From: an uncultured Rhodopila sp.
Lineage (GTDB): Bacteria; Pseudomonadota; Alphaproteobacteria; Acetobacterales; Acetobacteraceae
Reading direction: 5' to 3'
Length of the DNA: 64,000 bases
Assembly (NCBI GenBank): GCA_903851415.1
Contig: CAINOE010000138.1
Location: 1-64,000 of the forward strand
Shown: positions 18,219 through 27,078 of the stretch, one piece after another
How positions within the stretch are numbered: position 1 is the first letter of the stretch
Layout of the letters: every line of letters starts with the position of its first letter
Made by a program: the position numbers and the translations under genes
The notes under the pieces: model-generated
Told to the model about the DNA's origin: nothing
Seen by the model: the letters and a program-made list of their open reading frames with translations, nothing else
Databases searched by the model: none

Positions 18219-18599
18219 ACGGCGCCGGGGCGGGATTGCGGCGGGTTCGTCAAGGCCGGTCAGGTTGCTGGCCGTGACGGCCTGTTGCCGATGCTGATGC
18301 CGCGCAGCGCCCGCTTCGTTGCAGGCTGCTCAGTCCTCTGCCTCTGCATGCCGCGGGAGGTCCATCGCATCATGCAGGGCGCGCCAACGAAAACACGCCA
18401 ACGGCTCGTCGTAGGTGCCGGCTTGGCCGGCCCCAAACCGCTTGACGGTCCAGCAGCCAGGCCTTCTCCGGCGTGGCGGCTGCCCGCTGGATCTAGTCCG
18501 GCCAGGAATCAGGAGCATGGCGCCAAACCGGCGGTGACGGCGGGCTGAGACGCCGGGGTCACGCCGCTTGCGTTTCGAAACGCCGTGCGCCCTGCGCGG
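18219..18599. other. Gap without a supported gene
   Basis: A 62-codon frame on the minus strand (18330-18518) contains YDEPLACFRWRALHDAMDLP but has no ribosome site and no family I recognise. It may be a remnant of a larger gene. Otherwise nothing is seen. Confidence 0.4.
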
Positions 18600-19820
18600 T
18601 TACTCCGCCGCTACCGGACGCAGCTCGGTCTTCAACCATCCCGGCTCCCGCCGATCGAACGCCTTGTACGCCTCGATCACGTTGGTCAGCGGTTCAGTCC
18701 GGCTCAGCAGTTCCACCGGATCGATGACCCCGCTGCGCACCAGATCGATCAGATGCGGAACATACGCCCGGTGATTGCAGTTCCCGGCCTTGATCGTCAG
18801 GTTGCGGTTCATCGCCTGGCCGATAGGAAACGAATTCGCCGCCGGAGGATACACGCCGATGATCCCGATCGTCCCGGCCTTGGCGACCGCCTGCACCGCC
18901 CACTCCAGCGCCTGGCTCGGGGCGTCTCCCGGCACCCAGTTGCCGTCATGAGGCGATTGCTTCGGCACAGCCTGACGCTGGTCCGCCGCGAACTGATCCG
19001 CCTTCTGCCTCGCCTGTTCCGCCGCCGGACCATGATGCGCATGCATCGCATCCACGCCGACCGCATCGATCACCCGATCAACGCCGATACCGCCGGATAG
19101 CCGCTTGATCGTTGCGACCGGATCCTCCTCCTCGAAATTCACCGTCATCGCCCCCTGACGCCGCGCCGCCGCCAGCCGATCGGCGTATTTATCGACGGCG
19201 AAAATGCGGCCGGCGCCCATCAGCCTGGCGCTGGCAATGGCAAACTGCCCGACAGGACCACAGCCGAAAATGGCGACGGTATCGCCGGTACTCCTCTCGG
19301 CGAGTTTTGCGCCGAACCAGCCGGTGGGAAAAATATCCGATATCAGGATCGCCTGGTCGTCGCTGACCCCAACCGGCAGCTTTACCATCGTGCTGCTGGC
19401 AAAAGGAATGCGCGCCCGCTCGGCCTGCAGCCCGTTTATCGGCCCCGTCACCGCCGGGCCGCCGAAGAAACTCGTTCCGGCATCCGGCCCGTTCGGATTG
19501 GCCTTGTCGCATTGCGCGAAATACCCCGCGCGGCAATAGGAGCAGGTGCCGCAGGCGATGGTGGAACAAATCACCACCCGGTCGCCGACATCGAAATCCC
19601 GCACATCCGAACCGAGTTGCTGAACGATTCCGACACCCTCATGCCCGAGGATGGTTCCCGGCTTCATCCCCGCCATCGTTCCCCGGACAAAATGCAAGTC
19701 CGTTCCGCAAATAGCCGACGTTGTCAGCCTGACGATCGCGTCCGTCGGCTGCTCGATGTGCGGGTCGGGAACGTCATCCAGCCGGATATCGCCGACATCG
19801 TGCCAAACAACTGCTTTCAT
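18600..19820 (-). CDS. Zinc-dependent alcohol dehydrogenase, formaldehyde-dehydrogenase-like
   Basis: A 406-residue medium-chain dehydrogenase. Catalytic zinc ligands are in TTSAICGTDLHFVRG and GHEGVG. The structural zinc cysteines lie in CSTIACGTCSYCRAGYFAQCD. The Rossmann motif is FGCGPVGQFAI near residue 180. The long insertion (GVDAMHAHHGPAAEQARQKADQFAADQRQAVPKQSPHDGNWVPGDAPSQALEWA) marks the formaldehyde dehydrogenase/dismutase-like branch rather than class III. The substrate is uncertain. ATG 19820 follows AGAGGGTGG. It is single and divergent from the secreted protein at 20015. Confidence 0.9.
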   Translation of the reverse strand: MKAVVWHDVGDIRLDDVPDPHIEQPTDAIVRLTTSAICGTDLHFVRGTMAGMKPGTILGHEGVGIVQQLGSDVRDFDVGDRVVICSTIACGTCSYCRAGYFAQCDKANPNGPDAGTSFFGGPAVTGPINGLQAERARIPFASSTMVKLPVGVSDDQAILISDIFPTGWFGAKLAERSTGDTVAIFGCGPVGQFAIASARLMGAGRIFAVDKYADRLAAARRQGAMTVNFEEEDPVATIKRLSGGIGVDRVIDAVGVDAMHAHHGPAAEQARQKADQFAADQRQAVPKQSPHDGNWVPGDAPSQALEWAVQAVAKAGTIGIIGVYPPAANSFPIGQAMNRNLTIKAGNCNHRAYVPHLIDLVRSGVIDPVELLSRTEPLTNVIEAYKAFDRREPGWLKTELRPVAAE

Positions 19821-19930
19821 GCGTCCACCCTCTGCTGCTGCGGTAGTTCCTCAATCCGAGGACTTTGGACGACCGGCGTCCTCTTCCAGGGCAGCCATGC
19901 TAACGCATGAGCGCCTCACGCCTTCTTGTA

Positions 19931-19988
19931 TTGATATCAATCCATCTTCGTTCTAGTCTTAGCTAAGTTTTGTCAAGACTTACCTAAG
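19931..19988. promoter_or_regulatory. Cluster of palindromes upstream of the secreted protein gene
   Basis: TTGATATCAA (19931-19940) and CTTAGCTAAG (19958-19967) are perfect 10-base palindromes. CTTACCTAAG (19979-19988) is a near-copy of the second, 21 bases further on, which is two helical turns. This spacing is what a cooperatively binding dimeric regulator would use. The stretch is markedly AT-richer than its surroundings. Confidence 0.5.
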
Positions 19989-20014
19989 AGCAAGAAACTT
20001 TAGGGAGTGTGACG

Positions 20015-20587
20015 ATGGGCAACAACTTAACCAAATTGCTACCAACAGTGTTGATGGTCACGATAATGGGCATCGGCGGTGCAAAGGCTTCTCACTGCGA
20101 CAATAGCTCGTTTTCCGGGTCTTACGCGTTGAGAGTGAGCGGTTTTGCGGAAGGAGTCTTTGACTCATCGGGTACTTTGCATCCGTATTCCGCGCTCCAA
20201 CCAATTACCATTGTCGGCCAAGCCAACTTCGATGGTAATGGATCGTTCGCCCGAATCGATTATGCTGTACAGAATGGCTCACCGGCTATACCGGCAGGCA
20301 CCCCGCTGACCGAAAACGGGTTTCGCAGTGGTATTACAGGCACCTACCAGATTGCCGACGATTGCACGGGCATTTTGACGGCCGACTTCGTCACTGGACA
20401 AATCAACGGCTTTGCTCTTTCCGTAGTCGATAACGGGCAAACTGTCTTCGGTGTCTCCACATTCTCGCATCAACCGATGCTGCCACCTGCATCGCTACCG
20501 AGCGGCACGACGTGCAGTGCTCCTGATGGATGCGACCTCGGCGTTAACCTTGCGATCGAATTCGTTAGAAATCCGAACCGACACTGA
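20015..20587 (+). CDS. Secreted protein of unknown function
   Basis: A 190-residue protein with a signal peptide (LPTVLMVTIMGIGGAKA, cut before SHCDN). The mature part is predicted to be all-beta, with repeated Gly-x-x-x turns (GSYALRVSGFAEG, GQANFDGNGSFARIDY, GITGTYQIADDCTGILTADF) and four cysteines that could form two disulphides. It resembles the beta-sandwich or calycin-like secreted proteins common in soil bacteria, but I cannot name a family. ATG 20015 follows GGGAG at 8 bases. Base composition is lower in GC than the neighbours, suggesting transfer. Confidence 0.7.
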   Translation: MGNNLTKLLPTVLMVTIMGIGGAKASHCDNSSFSGSYALRVSGFAEGVFDSSGTLHPYSALQPITIVGQANFDGNGSFARIDYAVQNGSPAIPAGTPLTENGFRSGITGTYQIADDCTGILTADFVTGQINGFALSVVDNGQTVFGVSTFSHQPMLPPASLPSGTTCSAPDGCDLGVNLAIEFVRNPNRH

Positions 20588-20755
20588 TCTGCACGATTGA
20601 AACTGAGAACCACTGCCCGCTCAGTGGGCACGGACGATTTTCAAACTGAGACACTGCCGCCGGACGGGAACGCCGGCCGCAGCAAGCAGTCGTCGGGGTC
20701 CGCATCAGCTATGCGGTCCGGCTAACCTAGCCGCGAGCAGAACGAAAACCCGCGG

Positions 20756-20781
20756 GGAACCATGGGCGGGCGGGCCGCGTT
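20756..20781 (+). promoter_or_regulatory. EcfG-type general stress promoter
   Basis: GGAAC (20756-20760), a spacer of 17 bases and CGTT (20778-20781) match the alphaproteobacterial EcfG consensus GGAAC-N16/17-CGTT. It lies 30 bases before the start codon of the small acidic protein at 20812, and no other promoter is obvious there. Confidence 0.7.
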
Positions 20782-20811
20782 CCACCGGGACCACTCACCA
20801 GGGGACACCCG

Positions 20812-21048
20812 ATGGCAGATAACGAAACAGAAACGACAGACTACGAGAAGGCCCGCGAAATCACCGAAAAGGCGCTTGACGCTCTCAGGGATAACGATGA
20901 TGCCGAAGCCGGCAGGCTGATCGAAGAAGCCAGGCGCGTTGATGAGAATGCTGTCGAGGATGTCCAGGAAATGCTGGAAGAAGATGCCTCATCGGAACAT
21001 GACCCGGCGAAGCTGAATGAGGATATCGCAAAGCAAAATCGCGGCTGA
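20812..21048 (+). CDS. Small acidic helical protein, probable stress protein
   Basis: A 78-residue, strongly acidic, helix-forming protein (MADNETETTDYEKAREITEKALDALRD, then EDVQEMLEEDASSE). AGGGGACACCCG precedes ATG 20812. An EcfG-type promoter lies directly upstream and a KGG-type stress gene lies just downstream on the other strand. A general stress role is therefore likely, although no named domain is seen. Confidence 0.75.
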   Translation: MADNETETTDYEKAREITEKALDALRDNDDAEAGRLIEEARRVDENAVEDVQEMLEEDASSEHDPAKLNEDIAKQNRG

Positions 21049-21204
21049 CATCGCTTATCGGTAAGAACGGTCTGGATGCTGATCCACTTTCCCCCCGGTC
21101 CTGCAGGCGCGGGGGGACGTGGAAAGGCTGCTTTCGCCGGCCGTCAGCGAAATCCGGTTACCACTGAAGCTCCGGACCGCAAACCGCCGGCGGGCGCAAC
21201 ACCG

Positions 21205-21387
21205 CTAATCATGCTGGTGGCTTTGCTTGCCGCCCTTCCGTCCGGCTTCGGCCGCACGTTCCGGATTGTCAACGAAACTGTTGGGGTCGCGCTCCTTGCC
21301 GCTGCCCACCTGTTCCTGCGTGACGCCTTTTTGCCCGGCTGCCTTGTCTTCGTCCGAAGCGGAGGAACGTTTCTGTCTGTCCGCCAT
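21205..21387 (-). CDS. Small KGG-motif stress protein
   Basis: A 60-residue hydrophilic protein ending DPNSFVDNPERAAEAGRKGGKQSHQHD, the KGG motif of bacterial general-stress proteins (as in E. coli YciG). The larger KGG protein at 43125 carries the same run NPxxFAxDxExAxxAGxKGG. It is expected to be disordered and cytoplasmic. GAAAGG lies 12 bases before ATG 21387. A sequence one mismatch from the EcfG consensus (GCAAC-N16-CGTT, 21447 to 21423 on the minus strand) lies about 36 bases upstream. Confidence 0.75.
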   Translation of the reverse strand: MADRQKRSSASDEDKAAGQKGVTQEQVGSGKERDPNSFVDNPERAAEAGRKGGKQSHQHD

Positions 21388-21489
21388 GATACCGGCGCCT
21401 TTCTGTTGCAGTATCGGGAATCAACGACCAACCGGCCGCCGGGTTGCAAACCGGTTGTCCAAAACCCTGGCCGCCCGCAAGCGAAACGC

Positions 21490-24400
21490 TCAGCCGCGTA
21501 TCGTCTGCAACGATCCGTGCGCCCGCTCGCCGTCCCGCCGATCGGCCAGCAACGAGCGCAGGCGATCCACCAGAGCCGGCGCGCTGACCGGTTTGCGCAG
21601 CAACGAGAACGTTCCGCTCACGGCTCCGCCCAGCGCAAGCGCGGCTCCGTCGCCGGCGTAACCCGTCAGAAGCAGGGCAGGCAGCCCGCGCAGACGCTCC
21701 TGCACCGCCCGGATCACCGCCAGTCCATCCATCCCGGGCATTGACAGATCGGTCACCAGGATATCCACTGCCTCTCCGGCGGCGAGCAAGGCCAGCGCCT
21801 CGGCGCCGCCCGCGGCGGGCAGCACGGCGAAACCGAAATCCTCCAACTGCATCGTCAGGACCTCGCGAACCGCATCCTCGTCGTCCACCAGCAGGACCCG
21901 GGCGCACCGCGTCTCCCCGGCGGGTTCCGGCGCCGCGGCCGGCGCCGGCGGTGCGGCGTCAGCCGCTGCCGCCGCTTCAGGCTGCGCTTCGGGAAGCCAA
22001 AGCGTGACCGTGGTGCCCCGCCCGGGCGCGCTGTCTATGCGGATGCCGCCGCCGGACTGTTCGGCAAATCCCTTCGCCATCGACAGCCCGAGCCCGCTGC
22101 CGGCGCCGATGGATTTGGTCGTGAAGAACGGCTCGCAGGCCCGCGCCAGGGTCGCCGCGTCCATGCCGCAACCGGTGTCCTCAACGCTGAGCCGGACGTA
22201 GCGGCCCGGATCGAGCCCGCCCGCACGTCCGGGCGCCGGCCGGACGATGGATTCGGCTGCCGCGCACAATACCAGCCGCCCGCCGCGCGGCATCGCGTCG
22301 CGGGCGTTGGTGGCGAGGTTGATCAGCGACGTCTCCAACTGGCTCTTGTCCGCCTCGAAAAGCGGGAGATCGGCCTCTATCCGAAGCTGAACATCGATGC
22401 TGGCGCCCAGGGTGTGCACCAGCATCTCCCGCAGGTCGGGCAGCAGCACGGCCGCGTCGATCGCCTCGGCCCGCAGGTCGCCGCGCCGCCCGAACGCGAG
22501 CAGCCGGCGGGTGATCGCCGCGCCCCGCTCCGTCGCCTCCCCCGCCAGCCGGACCAGGCGCCGTATGCCGTCCTGGTCCTCCGGGCGGCGCCCTATCAGG
22601 GCCATCGCGCCGGACACCGCCTGCAGCACATTGTTGAAATCGTGCGCGATGCCGCCGGCAAGCTGGCCGAGCGCCTGCATGCGTTCGCCATGCGCGGCCC
22701 GCGCCTGGGCCGCCTCGCGGGCCGCCACCTCCTCCTGCACCCGCGCCTCCAGCCCGGCGCTGAAAACCCGCAACTCCGACTCGGCATCCTTGAGGCCGGT
22801 GATGTCGCCCGACACGCCGACAATGCCGATGATGGTGCCGTCCTCCTGGCGGAGCGGCGATTTGGCCGAGCGGAACACCCGCTTGCCCAGGCCGGCCGCG
22901 TCATACTCTTCCTCGAGGATCTCCGTGCGTCCGGTCTGCATGATGCGGCGGTCGTTCGCCATCACGGTGGCAGCCTGGCCGGGATTGGCGTGAACCTCGG
23001 CGACCGTGCGGCCGATGACCTCGTCGAGCGGCTTGCCGATGACGGCAAGCTCCGCAGGGTTGACATAGAGAAACCGGCCTTCGGTATCGCGCGCGTAAAG
23101 CGACTCCGCCGAACTGTTCCCGATGGCGCGAAGCATGGCGGTCGTTCGGACCAGATCGGCTTCGGTCCGCTTGCGGGCGTCGATGTCCTGGACAACCGCG
23201 ATCAGCCGGGTGGCCTGTCCGGCTTCGAAAACCGGCCGGCCATAGGCGCAAATCCAGCGCCAGTTCCCGTTCGGGTCCGGAATGCGGTATTCGATCTGGT
23301 AGTCGTGTCCGGGGCTCTCAGACACCCCTTTGCAGGCAGCCTCTACCACCGGCTGATCGTCCGGGTGGACGCGGGCGAGCGCCGCCTTGAAGTTCATTCT
23401 GCCGACAAACTCGCGCCCGAAGATCCGTTCCGCTTCCGGCGACCAGAGCACAGTGCCGGCGGCGATATCGAAGTCCCGGACGCCCAGCCGCGCCGCTTCA
23501 AGGGCCATGCGCAGCCGCTCTTCGCTGTCGCGCAACGCCGTGGCGACGCGGCGCTGCTCGGTTACGTCGCGGCTGAACACCGTGATGCCGGTTGCTGACG
23601 GATAGGCGTGGAGTTCCCAGTGGCTGCCGAGGGAGACGTACCAAGTCTCCGCATGCAGCGGCTGGCGCGTCTCCTTGACCGTGCGGCAGGCATCGCCGAA
23701 CGCAGTGCCACGCAGCTGCGGCAGCGCGGTCCAGATCACCTGGCCGAGCAGGTCGCGGCCCTTGCCGAACTGCGACTCCGCCCGCCGGTTCAGGTAGGTG
23801 ACCCGGCAATCCGTGTCGAGCGAGATGACGGCATCGTTGGTGCTCTCCAGCGCGTCGCGCAGCGCCTGTTCACGCGCCTGCAAGGCGTCCGCCATGGCTT
23901 CGAACGCCCCGGCGAGGCGGCCGAACTCGGTGCGGTCGATGCGCAGGCCGGTGCGGGCGGACAGGTCGCCGGTCCGCCAGGCCTCGGCGGCGCGCAGCAG
24001 CCGCCTGACCGGACGGTGGATCAGCCGCGTGCCCAGCGCGGCGGTCAGCAGCAGGGCGACGATAGCCCCGGCGGCGATCAAAATGATGTCGATGCGGTTG
24101 GCCTTGTCGTTCGGTTTCAGCGTGGCTTTCGGATCGAGTCCCACCGATACATACAACCCGCCGGGTCCCACGGCGGGCGGGATGAACGCCACGATGCGAA
24201 AGTGGCCGTCCAGAGTGACGAATGAGTCCAGGGCCGGGCTGGTCCGCTCGAAGATGGCAAAGTTCCGGTGCGGCAGGCTGGTTCCCACGAAACGGGCGGA
24301 TTCCGGGTGGCGGCCCAGGATGATGCCGGAGGAATCCGAGACATTGACGGTCGCGCCGGGCGGCAGCGGCAACGCCGCGAGCTGCCCGGCGAGCCAGTCC

Positions 24401-24921
24401 AGGCTGAGTTCGGCCACCACCACCCCCGCCACTTTGCCATCGCCCCGCCGGAACGGCCGAGCGATGGACAGCGCCGGTTTGCCTGACAGAAGCCCGGGTG
24501 TGTAGCCGCCCAGGACGAGGCCGCCGGTCTCGAGCGCTTTCCTGAAATACGTTTGATCGGAAAGATCGACATCCGGCCTGGCCAGCTCCGGGGCGCAAAG
24601 CGGGCGGCCGTCGAGGCCGATCACGGCGACGGCGCGGTATCGGGCGATTTGAGCTTGCAGCCGGGACAGGTAGAGTTGGCAAAGCCCCGGGAGGTTGTCC
24701 TCCACCGATGGCGCCGCACTGACCGCGCCGAGCATCTGATCGGCGCCTTCAATGATTCCCTGCTGCCCGGCGGCGACGAGACGGACGAGCCGCATCGCCT
24801 CTTCCTCCAGCAGTTGCTGGCGGACCTGGCGCGCCTGATTTTCCGTGTATGCCTGAAAAGCCAGGGCGGGAAGGACTGCAACGGCGACGACGATCAGCAA
24901 CCGCCCCAACAGACTGTTCAT
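21490..24921 (-). CDS. Membrane hybrid histidine kinase with Cache, HAMP, PAS and receiver domains
   Basis: A 1143-residue sensor. Approximate order: membrane helix 5-25; periplasmic double-Cache sensor 30-270; second helix 275-300; HAMP 300-350; three PAS domains within 355-710; HisKA near 750 with GQLAGGIAHDFNN carrying the phospho-His; ATPase with NLATNARDAMPRGG and GLGLSMAKGF; an Ala/Pro linker; a receiver at about 1000-1120 with phospho-Asp in VTDLSMPGMDG. The organisation suggests an extracellular small-molecule sensor with an intramolecular receiver. There is no adjacent response regulator or output domain. ATG 24921 is preferred over TTG 24933. The ligand is unknown. Confidence 0.93.
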   Translation of the reverse strand: MNSLLGRLLIVVAVAVLPALAFQAYTENQARQVRQQLLEEEAMRLVRLVAAGQQGIIEGADQMLGAVSAAPSVEDNLPGLCQLYLSRLQAQIARYRAVAVIGLDGRPLCAPELARPDVDLSDQTYFRKALETGGLVLGGYTPGLLSGKPALSIARPFRRGDGKVAGVVVAELSLDWLAGQLAALPLPPGATVNVSDSSGIILGRHPESARFVGTSLPHRNFAIFERTSPALDSFVTLDGHFRIVAFIPPAVGPGGLYVSVGLDPKATLKPNDKANRIDIILIAAGAIVALLLTAALGTRLIHRPVRRLLRAAEAWRTGDLSARTGLRIDRTEFGRLAGAFEAMADALQAREQALRDALESTNDAVISLDTDCRVTYLNRRAESQFGKGRDLLGQVIWTALPQLRGTAFGDACRTVKETRQPLHAETWYVSLGSHWELHAYPSATGITVFSRDVTEQRRVATALRDSEERLRMALEAARLGVRDFDIAAGTVLWSPEAERIFGREFVGRMNFKAALARVHPDDQPVVEAACKGVSESPGHDYQIEYRIPDPNGNWRWICAYGRPVFEAGQATRLIAVVQDIDARKRTEADLVRTTAMLRAIGNSSAESLYARDTEGRFLYVNPAELAVIGKPLDEVIGRTVAEVHANPGQAATVMANDRRIMQTGRTEILEEEYDAAGLGKRVFRSAKSPLRQEDGTIIGIVGVSGDITGLKDAESELRVFSAGLEARVQEEVAAREAAQARAAHGERMQALGQLAGGIAHDFNNVLQAVSGAMALIGRRPEDQDGIRRLVRLAGEATERGAAITRRLLAFGRRGDLRAEAIDAAVLLPDLREMLVHTLGASIDVQLRIEADLPLFEADKSQLETSLINLATNARDAMPRGGRLVLCAAAESIVRPAPGRAGGLDPGRYVRLSVEDTGCGMDAATLARACEPFFTTKSIGAGSGLGLSMAKGFAEQSGGGIRIDSAPGRGTTVTLWLPEAQPEAAAAADAAPPAPAAAPEPAGETRCARVLLVDDEDAVREVLTMQLEDFGFAVLPAAGGAEALALLAAGEAVDILVTDLSMPGMDGLAVIRAVQERLRGLPALLLTGYAGDGAALALGGAVSGTFSLLRKPVSAPALVDRLRSLLADRRDGERAHGSLQTIRG

Positions 24922-25302
24922 GCCGATCCCCAACGGCCGGTGAGTGCAATAATGTGCTATCGGCTCTTATCACGGTTTTGTCACCAAATCCCGCGGGAGG
25001 TGAGTATCACATCCTCGTGATTTTTGTCATTTCGCGATAAAAAGTCGCGCCGGTGCGGCGGGAGCGGCGGACAACGCCGGGCGCGCGCCGGCTGCCGGTC
25101 GCTGCGCCGCATGGCGGCAAACGCGGTGGTCAACACAGATATAATGCAATTTTGACATCGACTATTTGCGGCGGCCAGGCCGCCTCGCGAGCACCTTGGA
25201 CCGGGAGTGGCGCAGCTTCGCTCCGGCGTTGTCATCTCCCCGTGGCAAGCCCGCCGGTTCCGGTCTAGAACAGGCAGGAATCAACCTGGAGACAAGGTCG
25301 CC
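24922..25302. other. Intergenic region between the sensor kinase and fmdB-like gene
   Basis: An AT-richer patch (24950-25040) carries ATCAC/GTGAT arms near 25003-25018, close to the kinase start. It could hold the two divergent promoters. No gene is seen. Confidence 0.4.
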
Positions 25303-25506
25303 ATGCCGTTGTTCGGCTATCACTGCACCGGATGCGATATCGAGTTCGAAACCCTGGTCATGGGCGCCGAACAGCCGGCCTGCCCGCACTGCGGCAGCGT
25401 CACGCTGGAGAAGCTGCTGTCGCGCGTCGCCCCGGAGCCGCGCGTGGCCGAGCCCGCGGGCGCGTGCGGAGGCTGTCCGCAGTACGGCGCCTGCGCTGCG
25501 GGCTGA
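25303..25506 (+). CDS. FmdB-family zinc-ribbon protein
   Basis: A 67-residue protein beginning MPLFGYHCTGCDIEFETLVMGAEQPACPHCGS, the FmdB zinc ribbon with two Cys-x-x-Cys pairs, followed by LEKLLSRVAPEP. The C-terminal tail has further cysteines (CGGCPQYGAC). FmdB was named for a formamidase-operon regulator but most members are uncharacterised. CTGGAGA lies 9 bases before ATG 25303. The next gene begins in another frame very close to its stop. Confidence 0.88.
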   Translation: MPLFGYHCTGCDIEFETLVMGAEQPACPHCGSVTLEKLLSRVAPEPRVAEPAGACGGCPQYGACAAG

Positions 25507-25594
25507 ACGCCGTCCCGCTGCGCCGCCGCTGCCGGCGCGTTTCATCGCCGGCGCGGCCGAGGCCCCGGCTTCGCCCGGTGCCTATCTGCTTCTG

Positions 25595-25972
25595 GTGATG
25601 CTGCCGGCGCCCATCGGCGTGGTGTTGCCGCACGGGCGGGACGTTCTGCTGCCGGCGGGACGCTATCTCTATGCCGGCTCCGCGCGCGGCCCCGGCGGGA
25701 TGCGCGCCCGGCTGGCGCGTCATCAGCGGGCGGACAAGACGCCGCACTGGCACATCGATCTGCTGACCATGGCGGGAACGATGGCCGGCGCCTGGATTTT
25801 CCCGGGCGGCGATGAGTGCGCCATCGTGGCCGGTCTGGGACACCTGCCGGTGCCGCTGCCCGGCTTCGGCAGCAGCGACTGCCGGCGCTGCGTCAGCCAC
25901 CTGCTGGCCTGGCCGGATGGCATCGGCATAGATCTGCCGGATGGCGGGCTGGCCTCTAAGTGGCTCCCTTGA
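25595..25972 (+). CDS. DUF123/GIY-YIG-like protein
   Basis: The frame encodes SPGAYLLLVMLPAPIGVVLPHGRDVLLPAGRYLYAGSARGPGGMRARLARHQRADKTPHWHIDLL and later GFGSSDCRRCVSHL. This is the DUF123 domain, related to GIY-YIG nucleases and found as the archaeal/bacterial Uri-like group. The start is uncertain: the domain seems to begin a few residues before GTG 25595, yet no ATG, GTG or TTG lies between the end of fmdB and 25595 in this frame. A non-canonical or overlapping start is possible. The 3' end overlaps the convergent LLM gene by 17 bases. Confidence 0.7.
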   Translation: MMLPAPIGVVLPHGRDVLLPAGRYLYAGSARGPGGMRARLARHQRADKTPHWHIDLLTMAGTMAGAWIFPGGDECAIVAGLGHLPVPLPGFGSSDCRRCVSHLLAWPDGIGIDLPDGGLASKWLP

Positions 25973-26993
25973 ACCGGCTCGGGATCGCCTGGACCGCGCT
26001 GACCGTCGCCCGCCGCGTGGCGACGGGGGTGCCGGGGGCGAAGTCGAGCGCCACCGTGTCGACGATCCCGCCGTAGCGCTGCTCGATCGCCGCCGGCAAA
26101 TCGTCATACGTGGCGCGGGCGACGAACAGGTCCAACACGTCGTCCGGCACCTCCGCCGCCATCCGGTTCCACTGGCCCTGTTTGGACATCTCCGTCAGCT
26201 TAGCGCCGAGGTCCGAGACGCCGTGCAGGTCGAACACGCCGCGATAGGCCGGGGTCGAGCCGTAAAACGCAACGCGGTATCGCACTTTCTCCACTTCCTC
26301 CCGCACCGCGGCCGCGTCCGGTCCGGTGGCGATGAACCCGCCGCCGCTGACCTCGAAACTTTCGAACGACTTGCCGACCGCCGCCAACTCCGCCGCCAGC
26401 AACGGCCGCACCACCTGCTCCAGATAAGCCCTGGTGGCGAAGCCGTGCAGCCGCACGCCGTCGGCCACGCGCGCGGCGGTCTTCAGCATCAGCGGCCCGA
26501 CCGCGGCCATCGCCACCGGTGGCAGCGGAAGGCCCTGCGGCGGCGGCGAGAACTCCGGCGTCATCAGCGAGAAATTGTAATGCCTGCCTTGGTAGTTCAG
26601 CTTTTCGCCGTGTTCCCGGCAACGGTGGATCGCCCGCACCGCCTCGATATATTCCCCCAGGCGCTCGGCCGGCGCGATCCAGGGCACGCTGAACCGCCGC
26701 TCGTTATGCGCCTTCACCTGGCTGCCGAGGCCGAGCACGAACCGCCCCTTGGAATGCGTATGCAGGTCCCAGGCCTGGTTGGCGACGACCATCGGACTGC
26801 GCGGGAAGGCGATGGCGACCGAGGTGACGAGCTGCACCCGCTCCGTCGCCAAAGCGGCGAAGGCCAGCGGCGTGAACGGGTCGTGCTTCAGCTCGTGGCT
26901 GGAGACGCTGTCGAACCCGTCCTCCTCCGCCCGGCGCGCGGCGGGGCCGCAGGCGGCCCAGTCCTCGCACGGCAGGCTGCATGACACGCGCAT
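25956..26993 (-). CDS. LLM-class F420-type oxidoreductase
   Basis: A 345-residue luciferase-like monooxygenase-fold protein. Family runs are EEDGFDSVSSHELKHDPFTPLAFAALATERVQLVTSVAIAFPRSPMVVANQAWDLHTHSKGRFVLGLGSQVKAHNERRF and AAVGPLMLKTAARVADGVRLHGFAT. The pattern fits the group usually described as F420-dependent; whether this host makes F420 cannot be judged here, and FMN is an alternative. The substrate is unknown. It diverges from the SDR at 27079, so the two may act in one pathway. Confidence 0.85.
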   Translation of the reverse strand: MRVSCSLPCEDWAACGPAARRAEEDGFDSVSSHELKHDPFTPLAFAALATERVQLVTSVAIAFPRSPMVVANQAWDLHTHSKGRFVLGLGSQVKAHNERRFSVPWIAPAERLGEYIEAVRAIHRCREHGEKLNYQGRHYNFSLMTPEFSPPPQGLPLPPVAMAAVGPLMLKTAARVADGVRLHGFATRAYLEQVVRPLLAAELAAVGKSFESFEVSGGGFIATGPDAAAVREEVEKVRYRVAFYGSTPAYRGVFDLHGVSDLGAKLTEMSKQGQWNRMAAEVPDDVLDLFVARATYDDLPAAIEQRYGGIVDTVALDFAPGTPVATRRATVSAVQAIPSRFKGAT

Positions 26994-27078
26994 CCGCCTC
27001 CCCCGCTGTTTTCCTCTTCACCGGAGTTTGCGGCGGCGCCAGACTCCCGTAAAGCGGATGGGACACAAGGAGCGGATC

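Noticed and set aside
18330-18518. 62-codon minus-strand frame as a transposase remnant
   Set aside because: No DDE, HTH or inverted-repeat features and no ribosome site support it.
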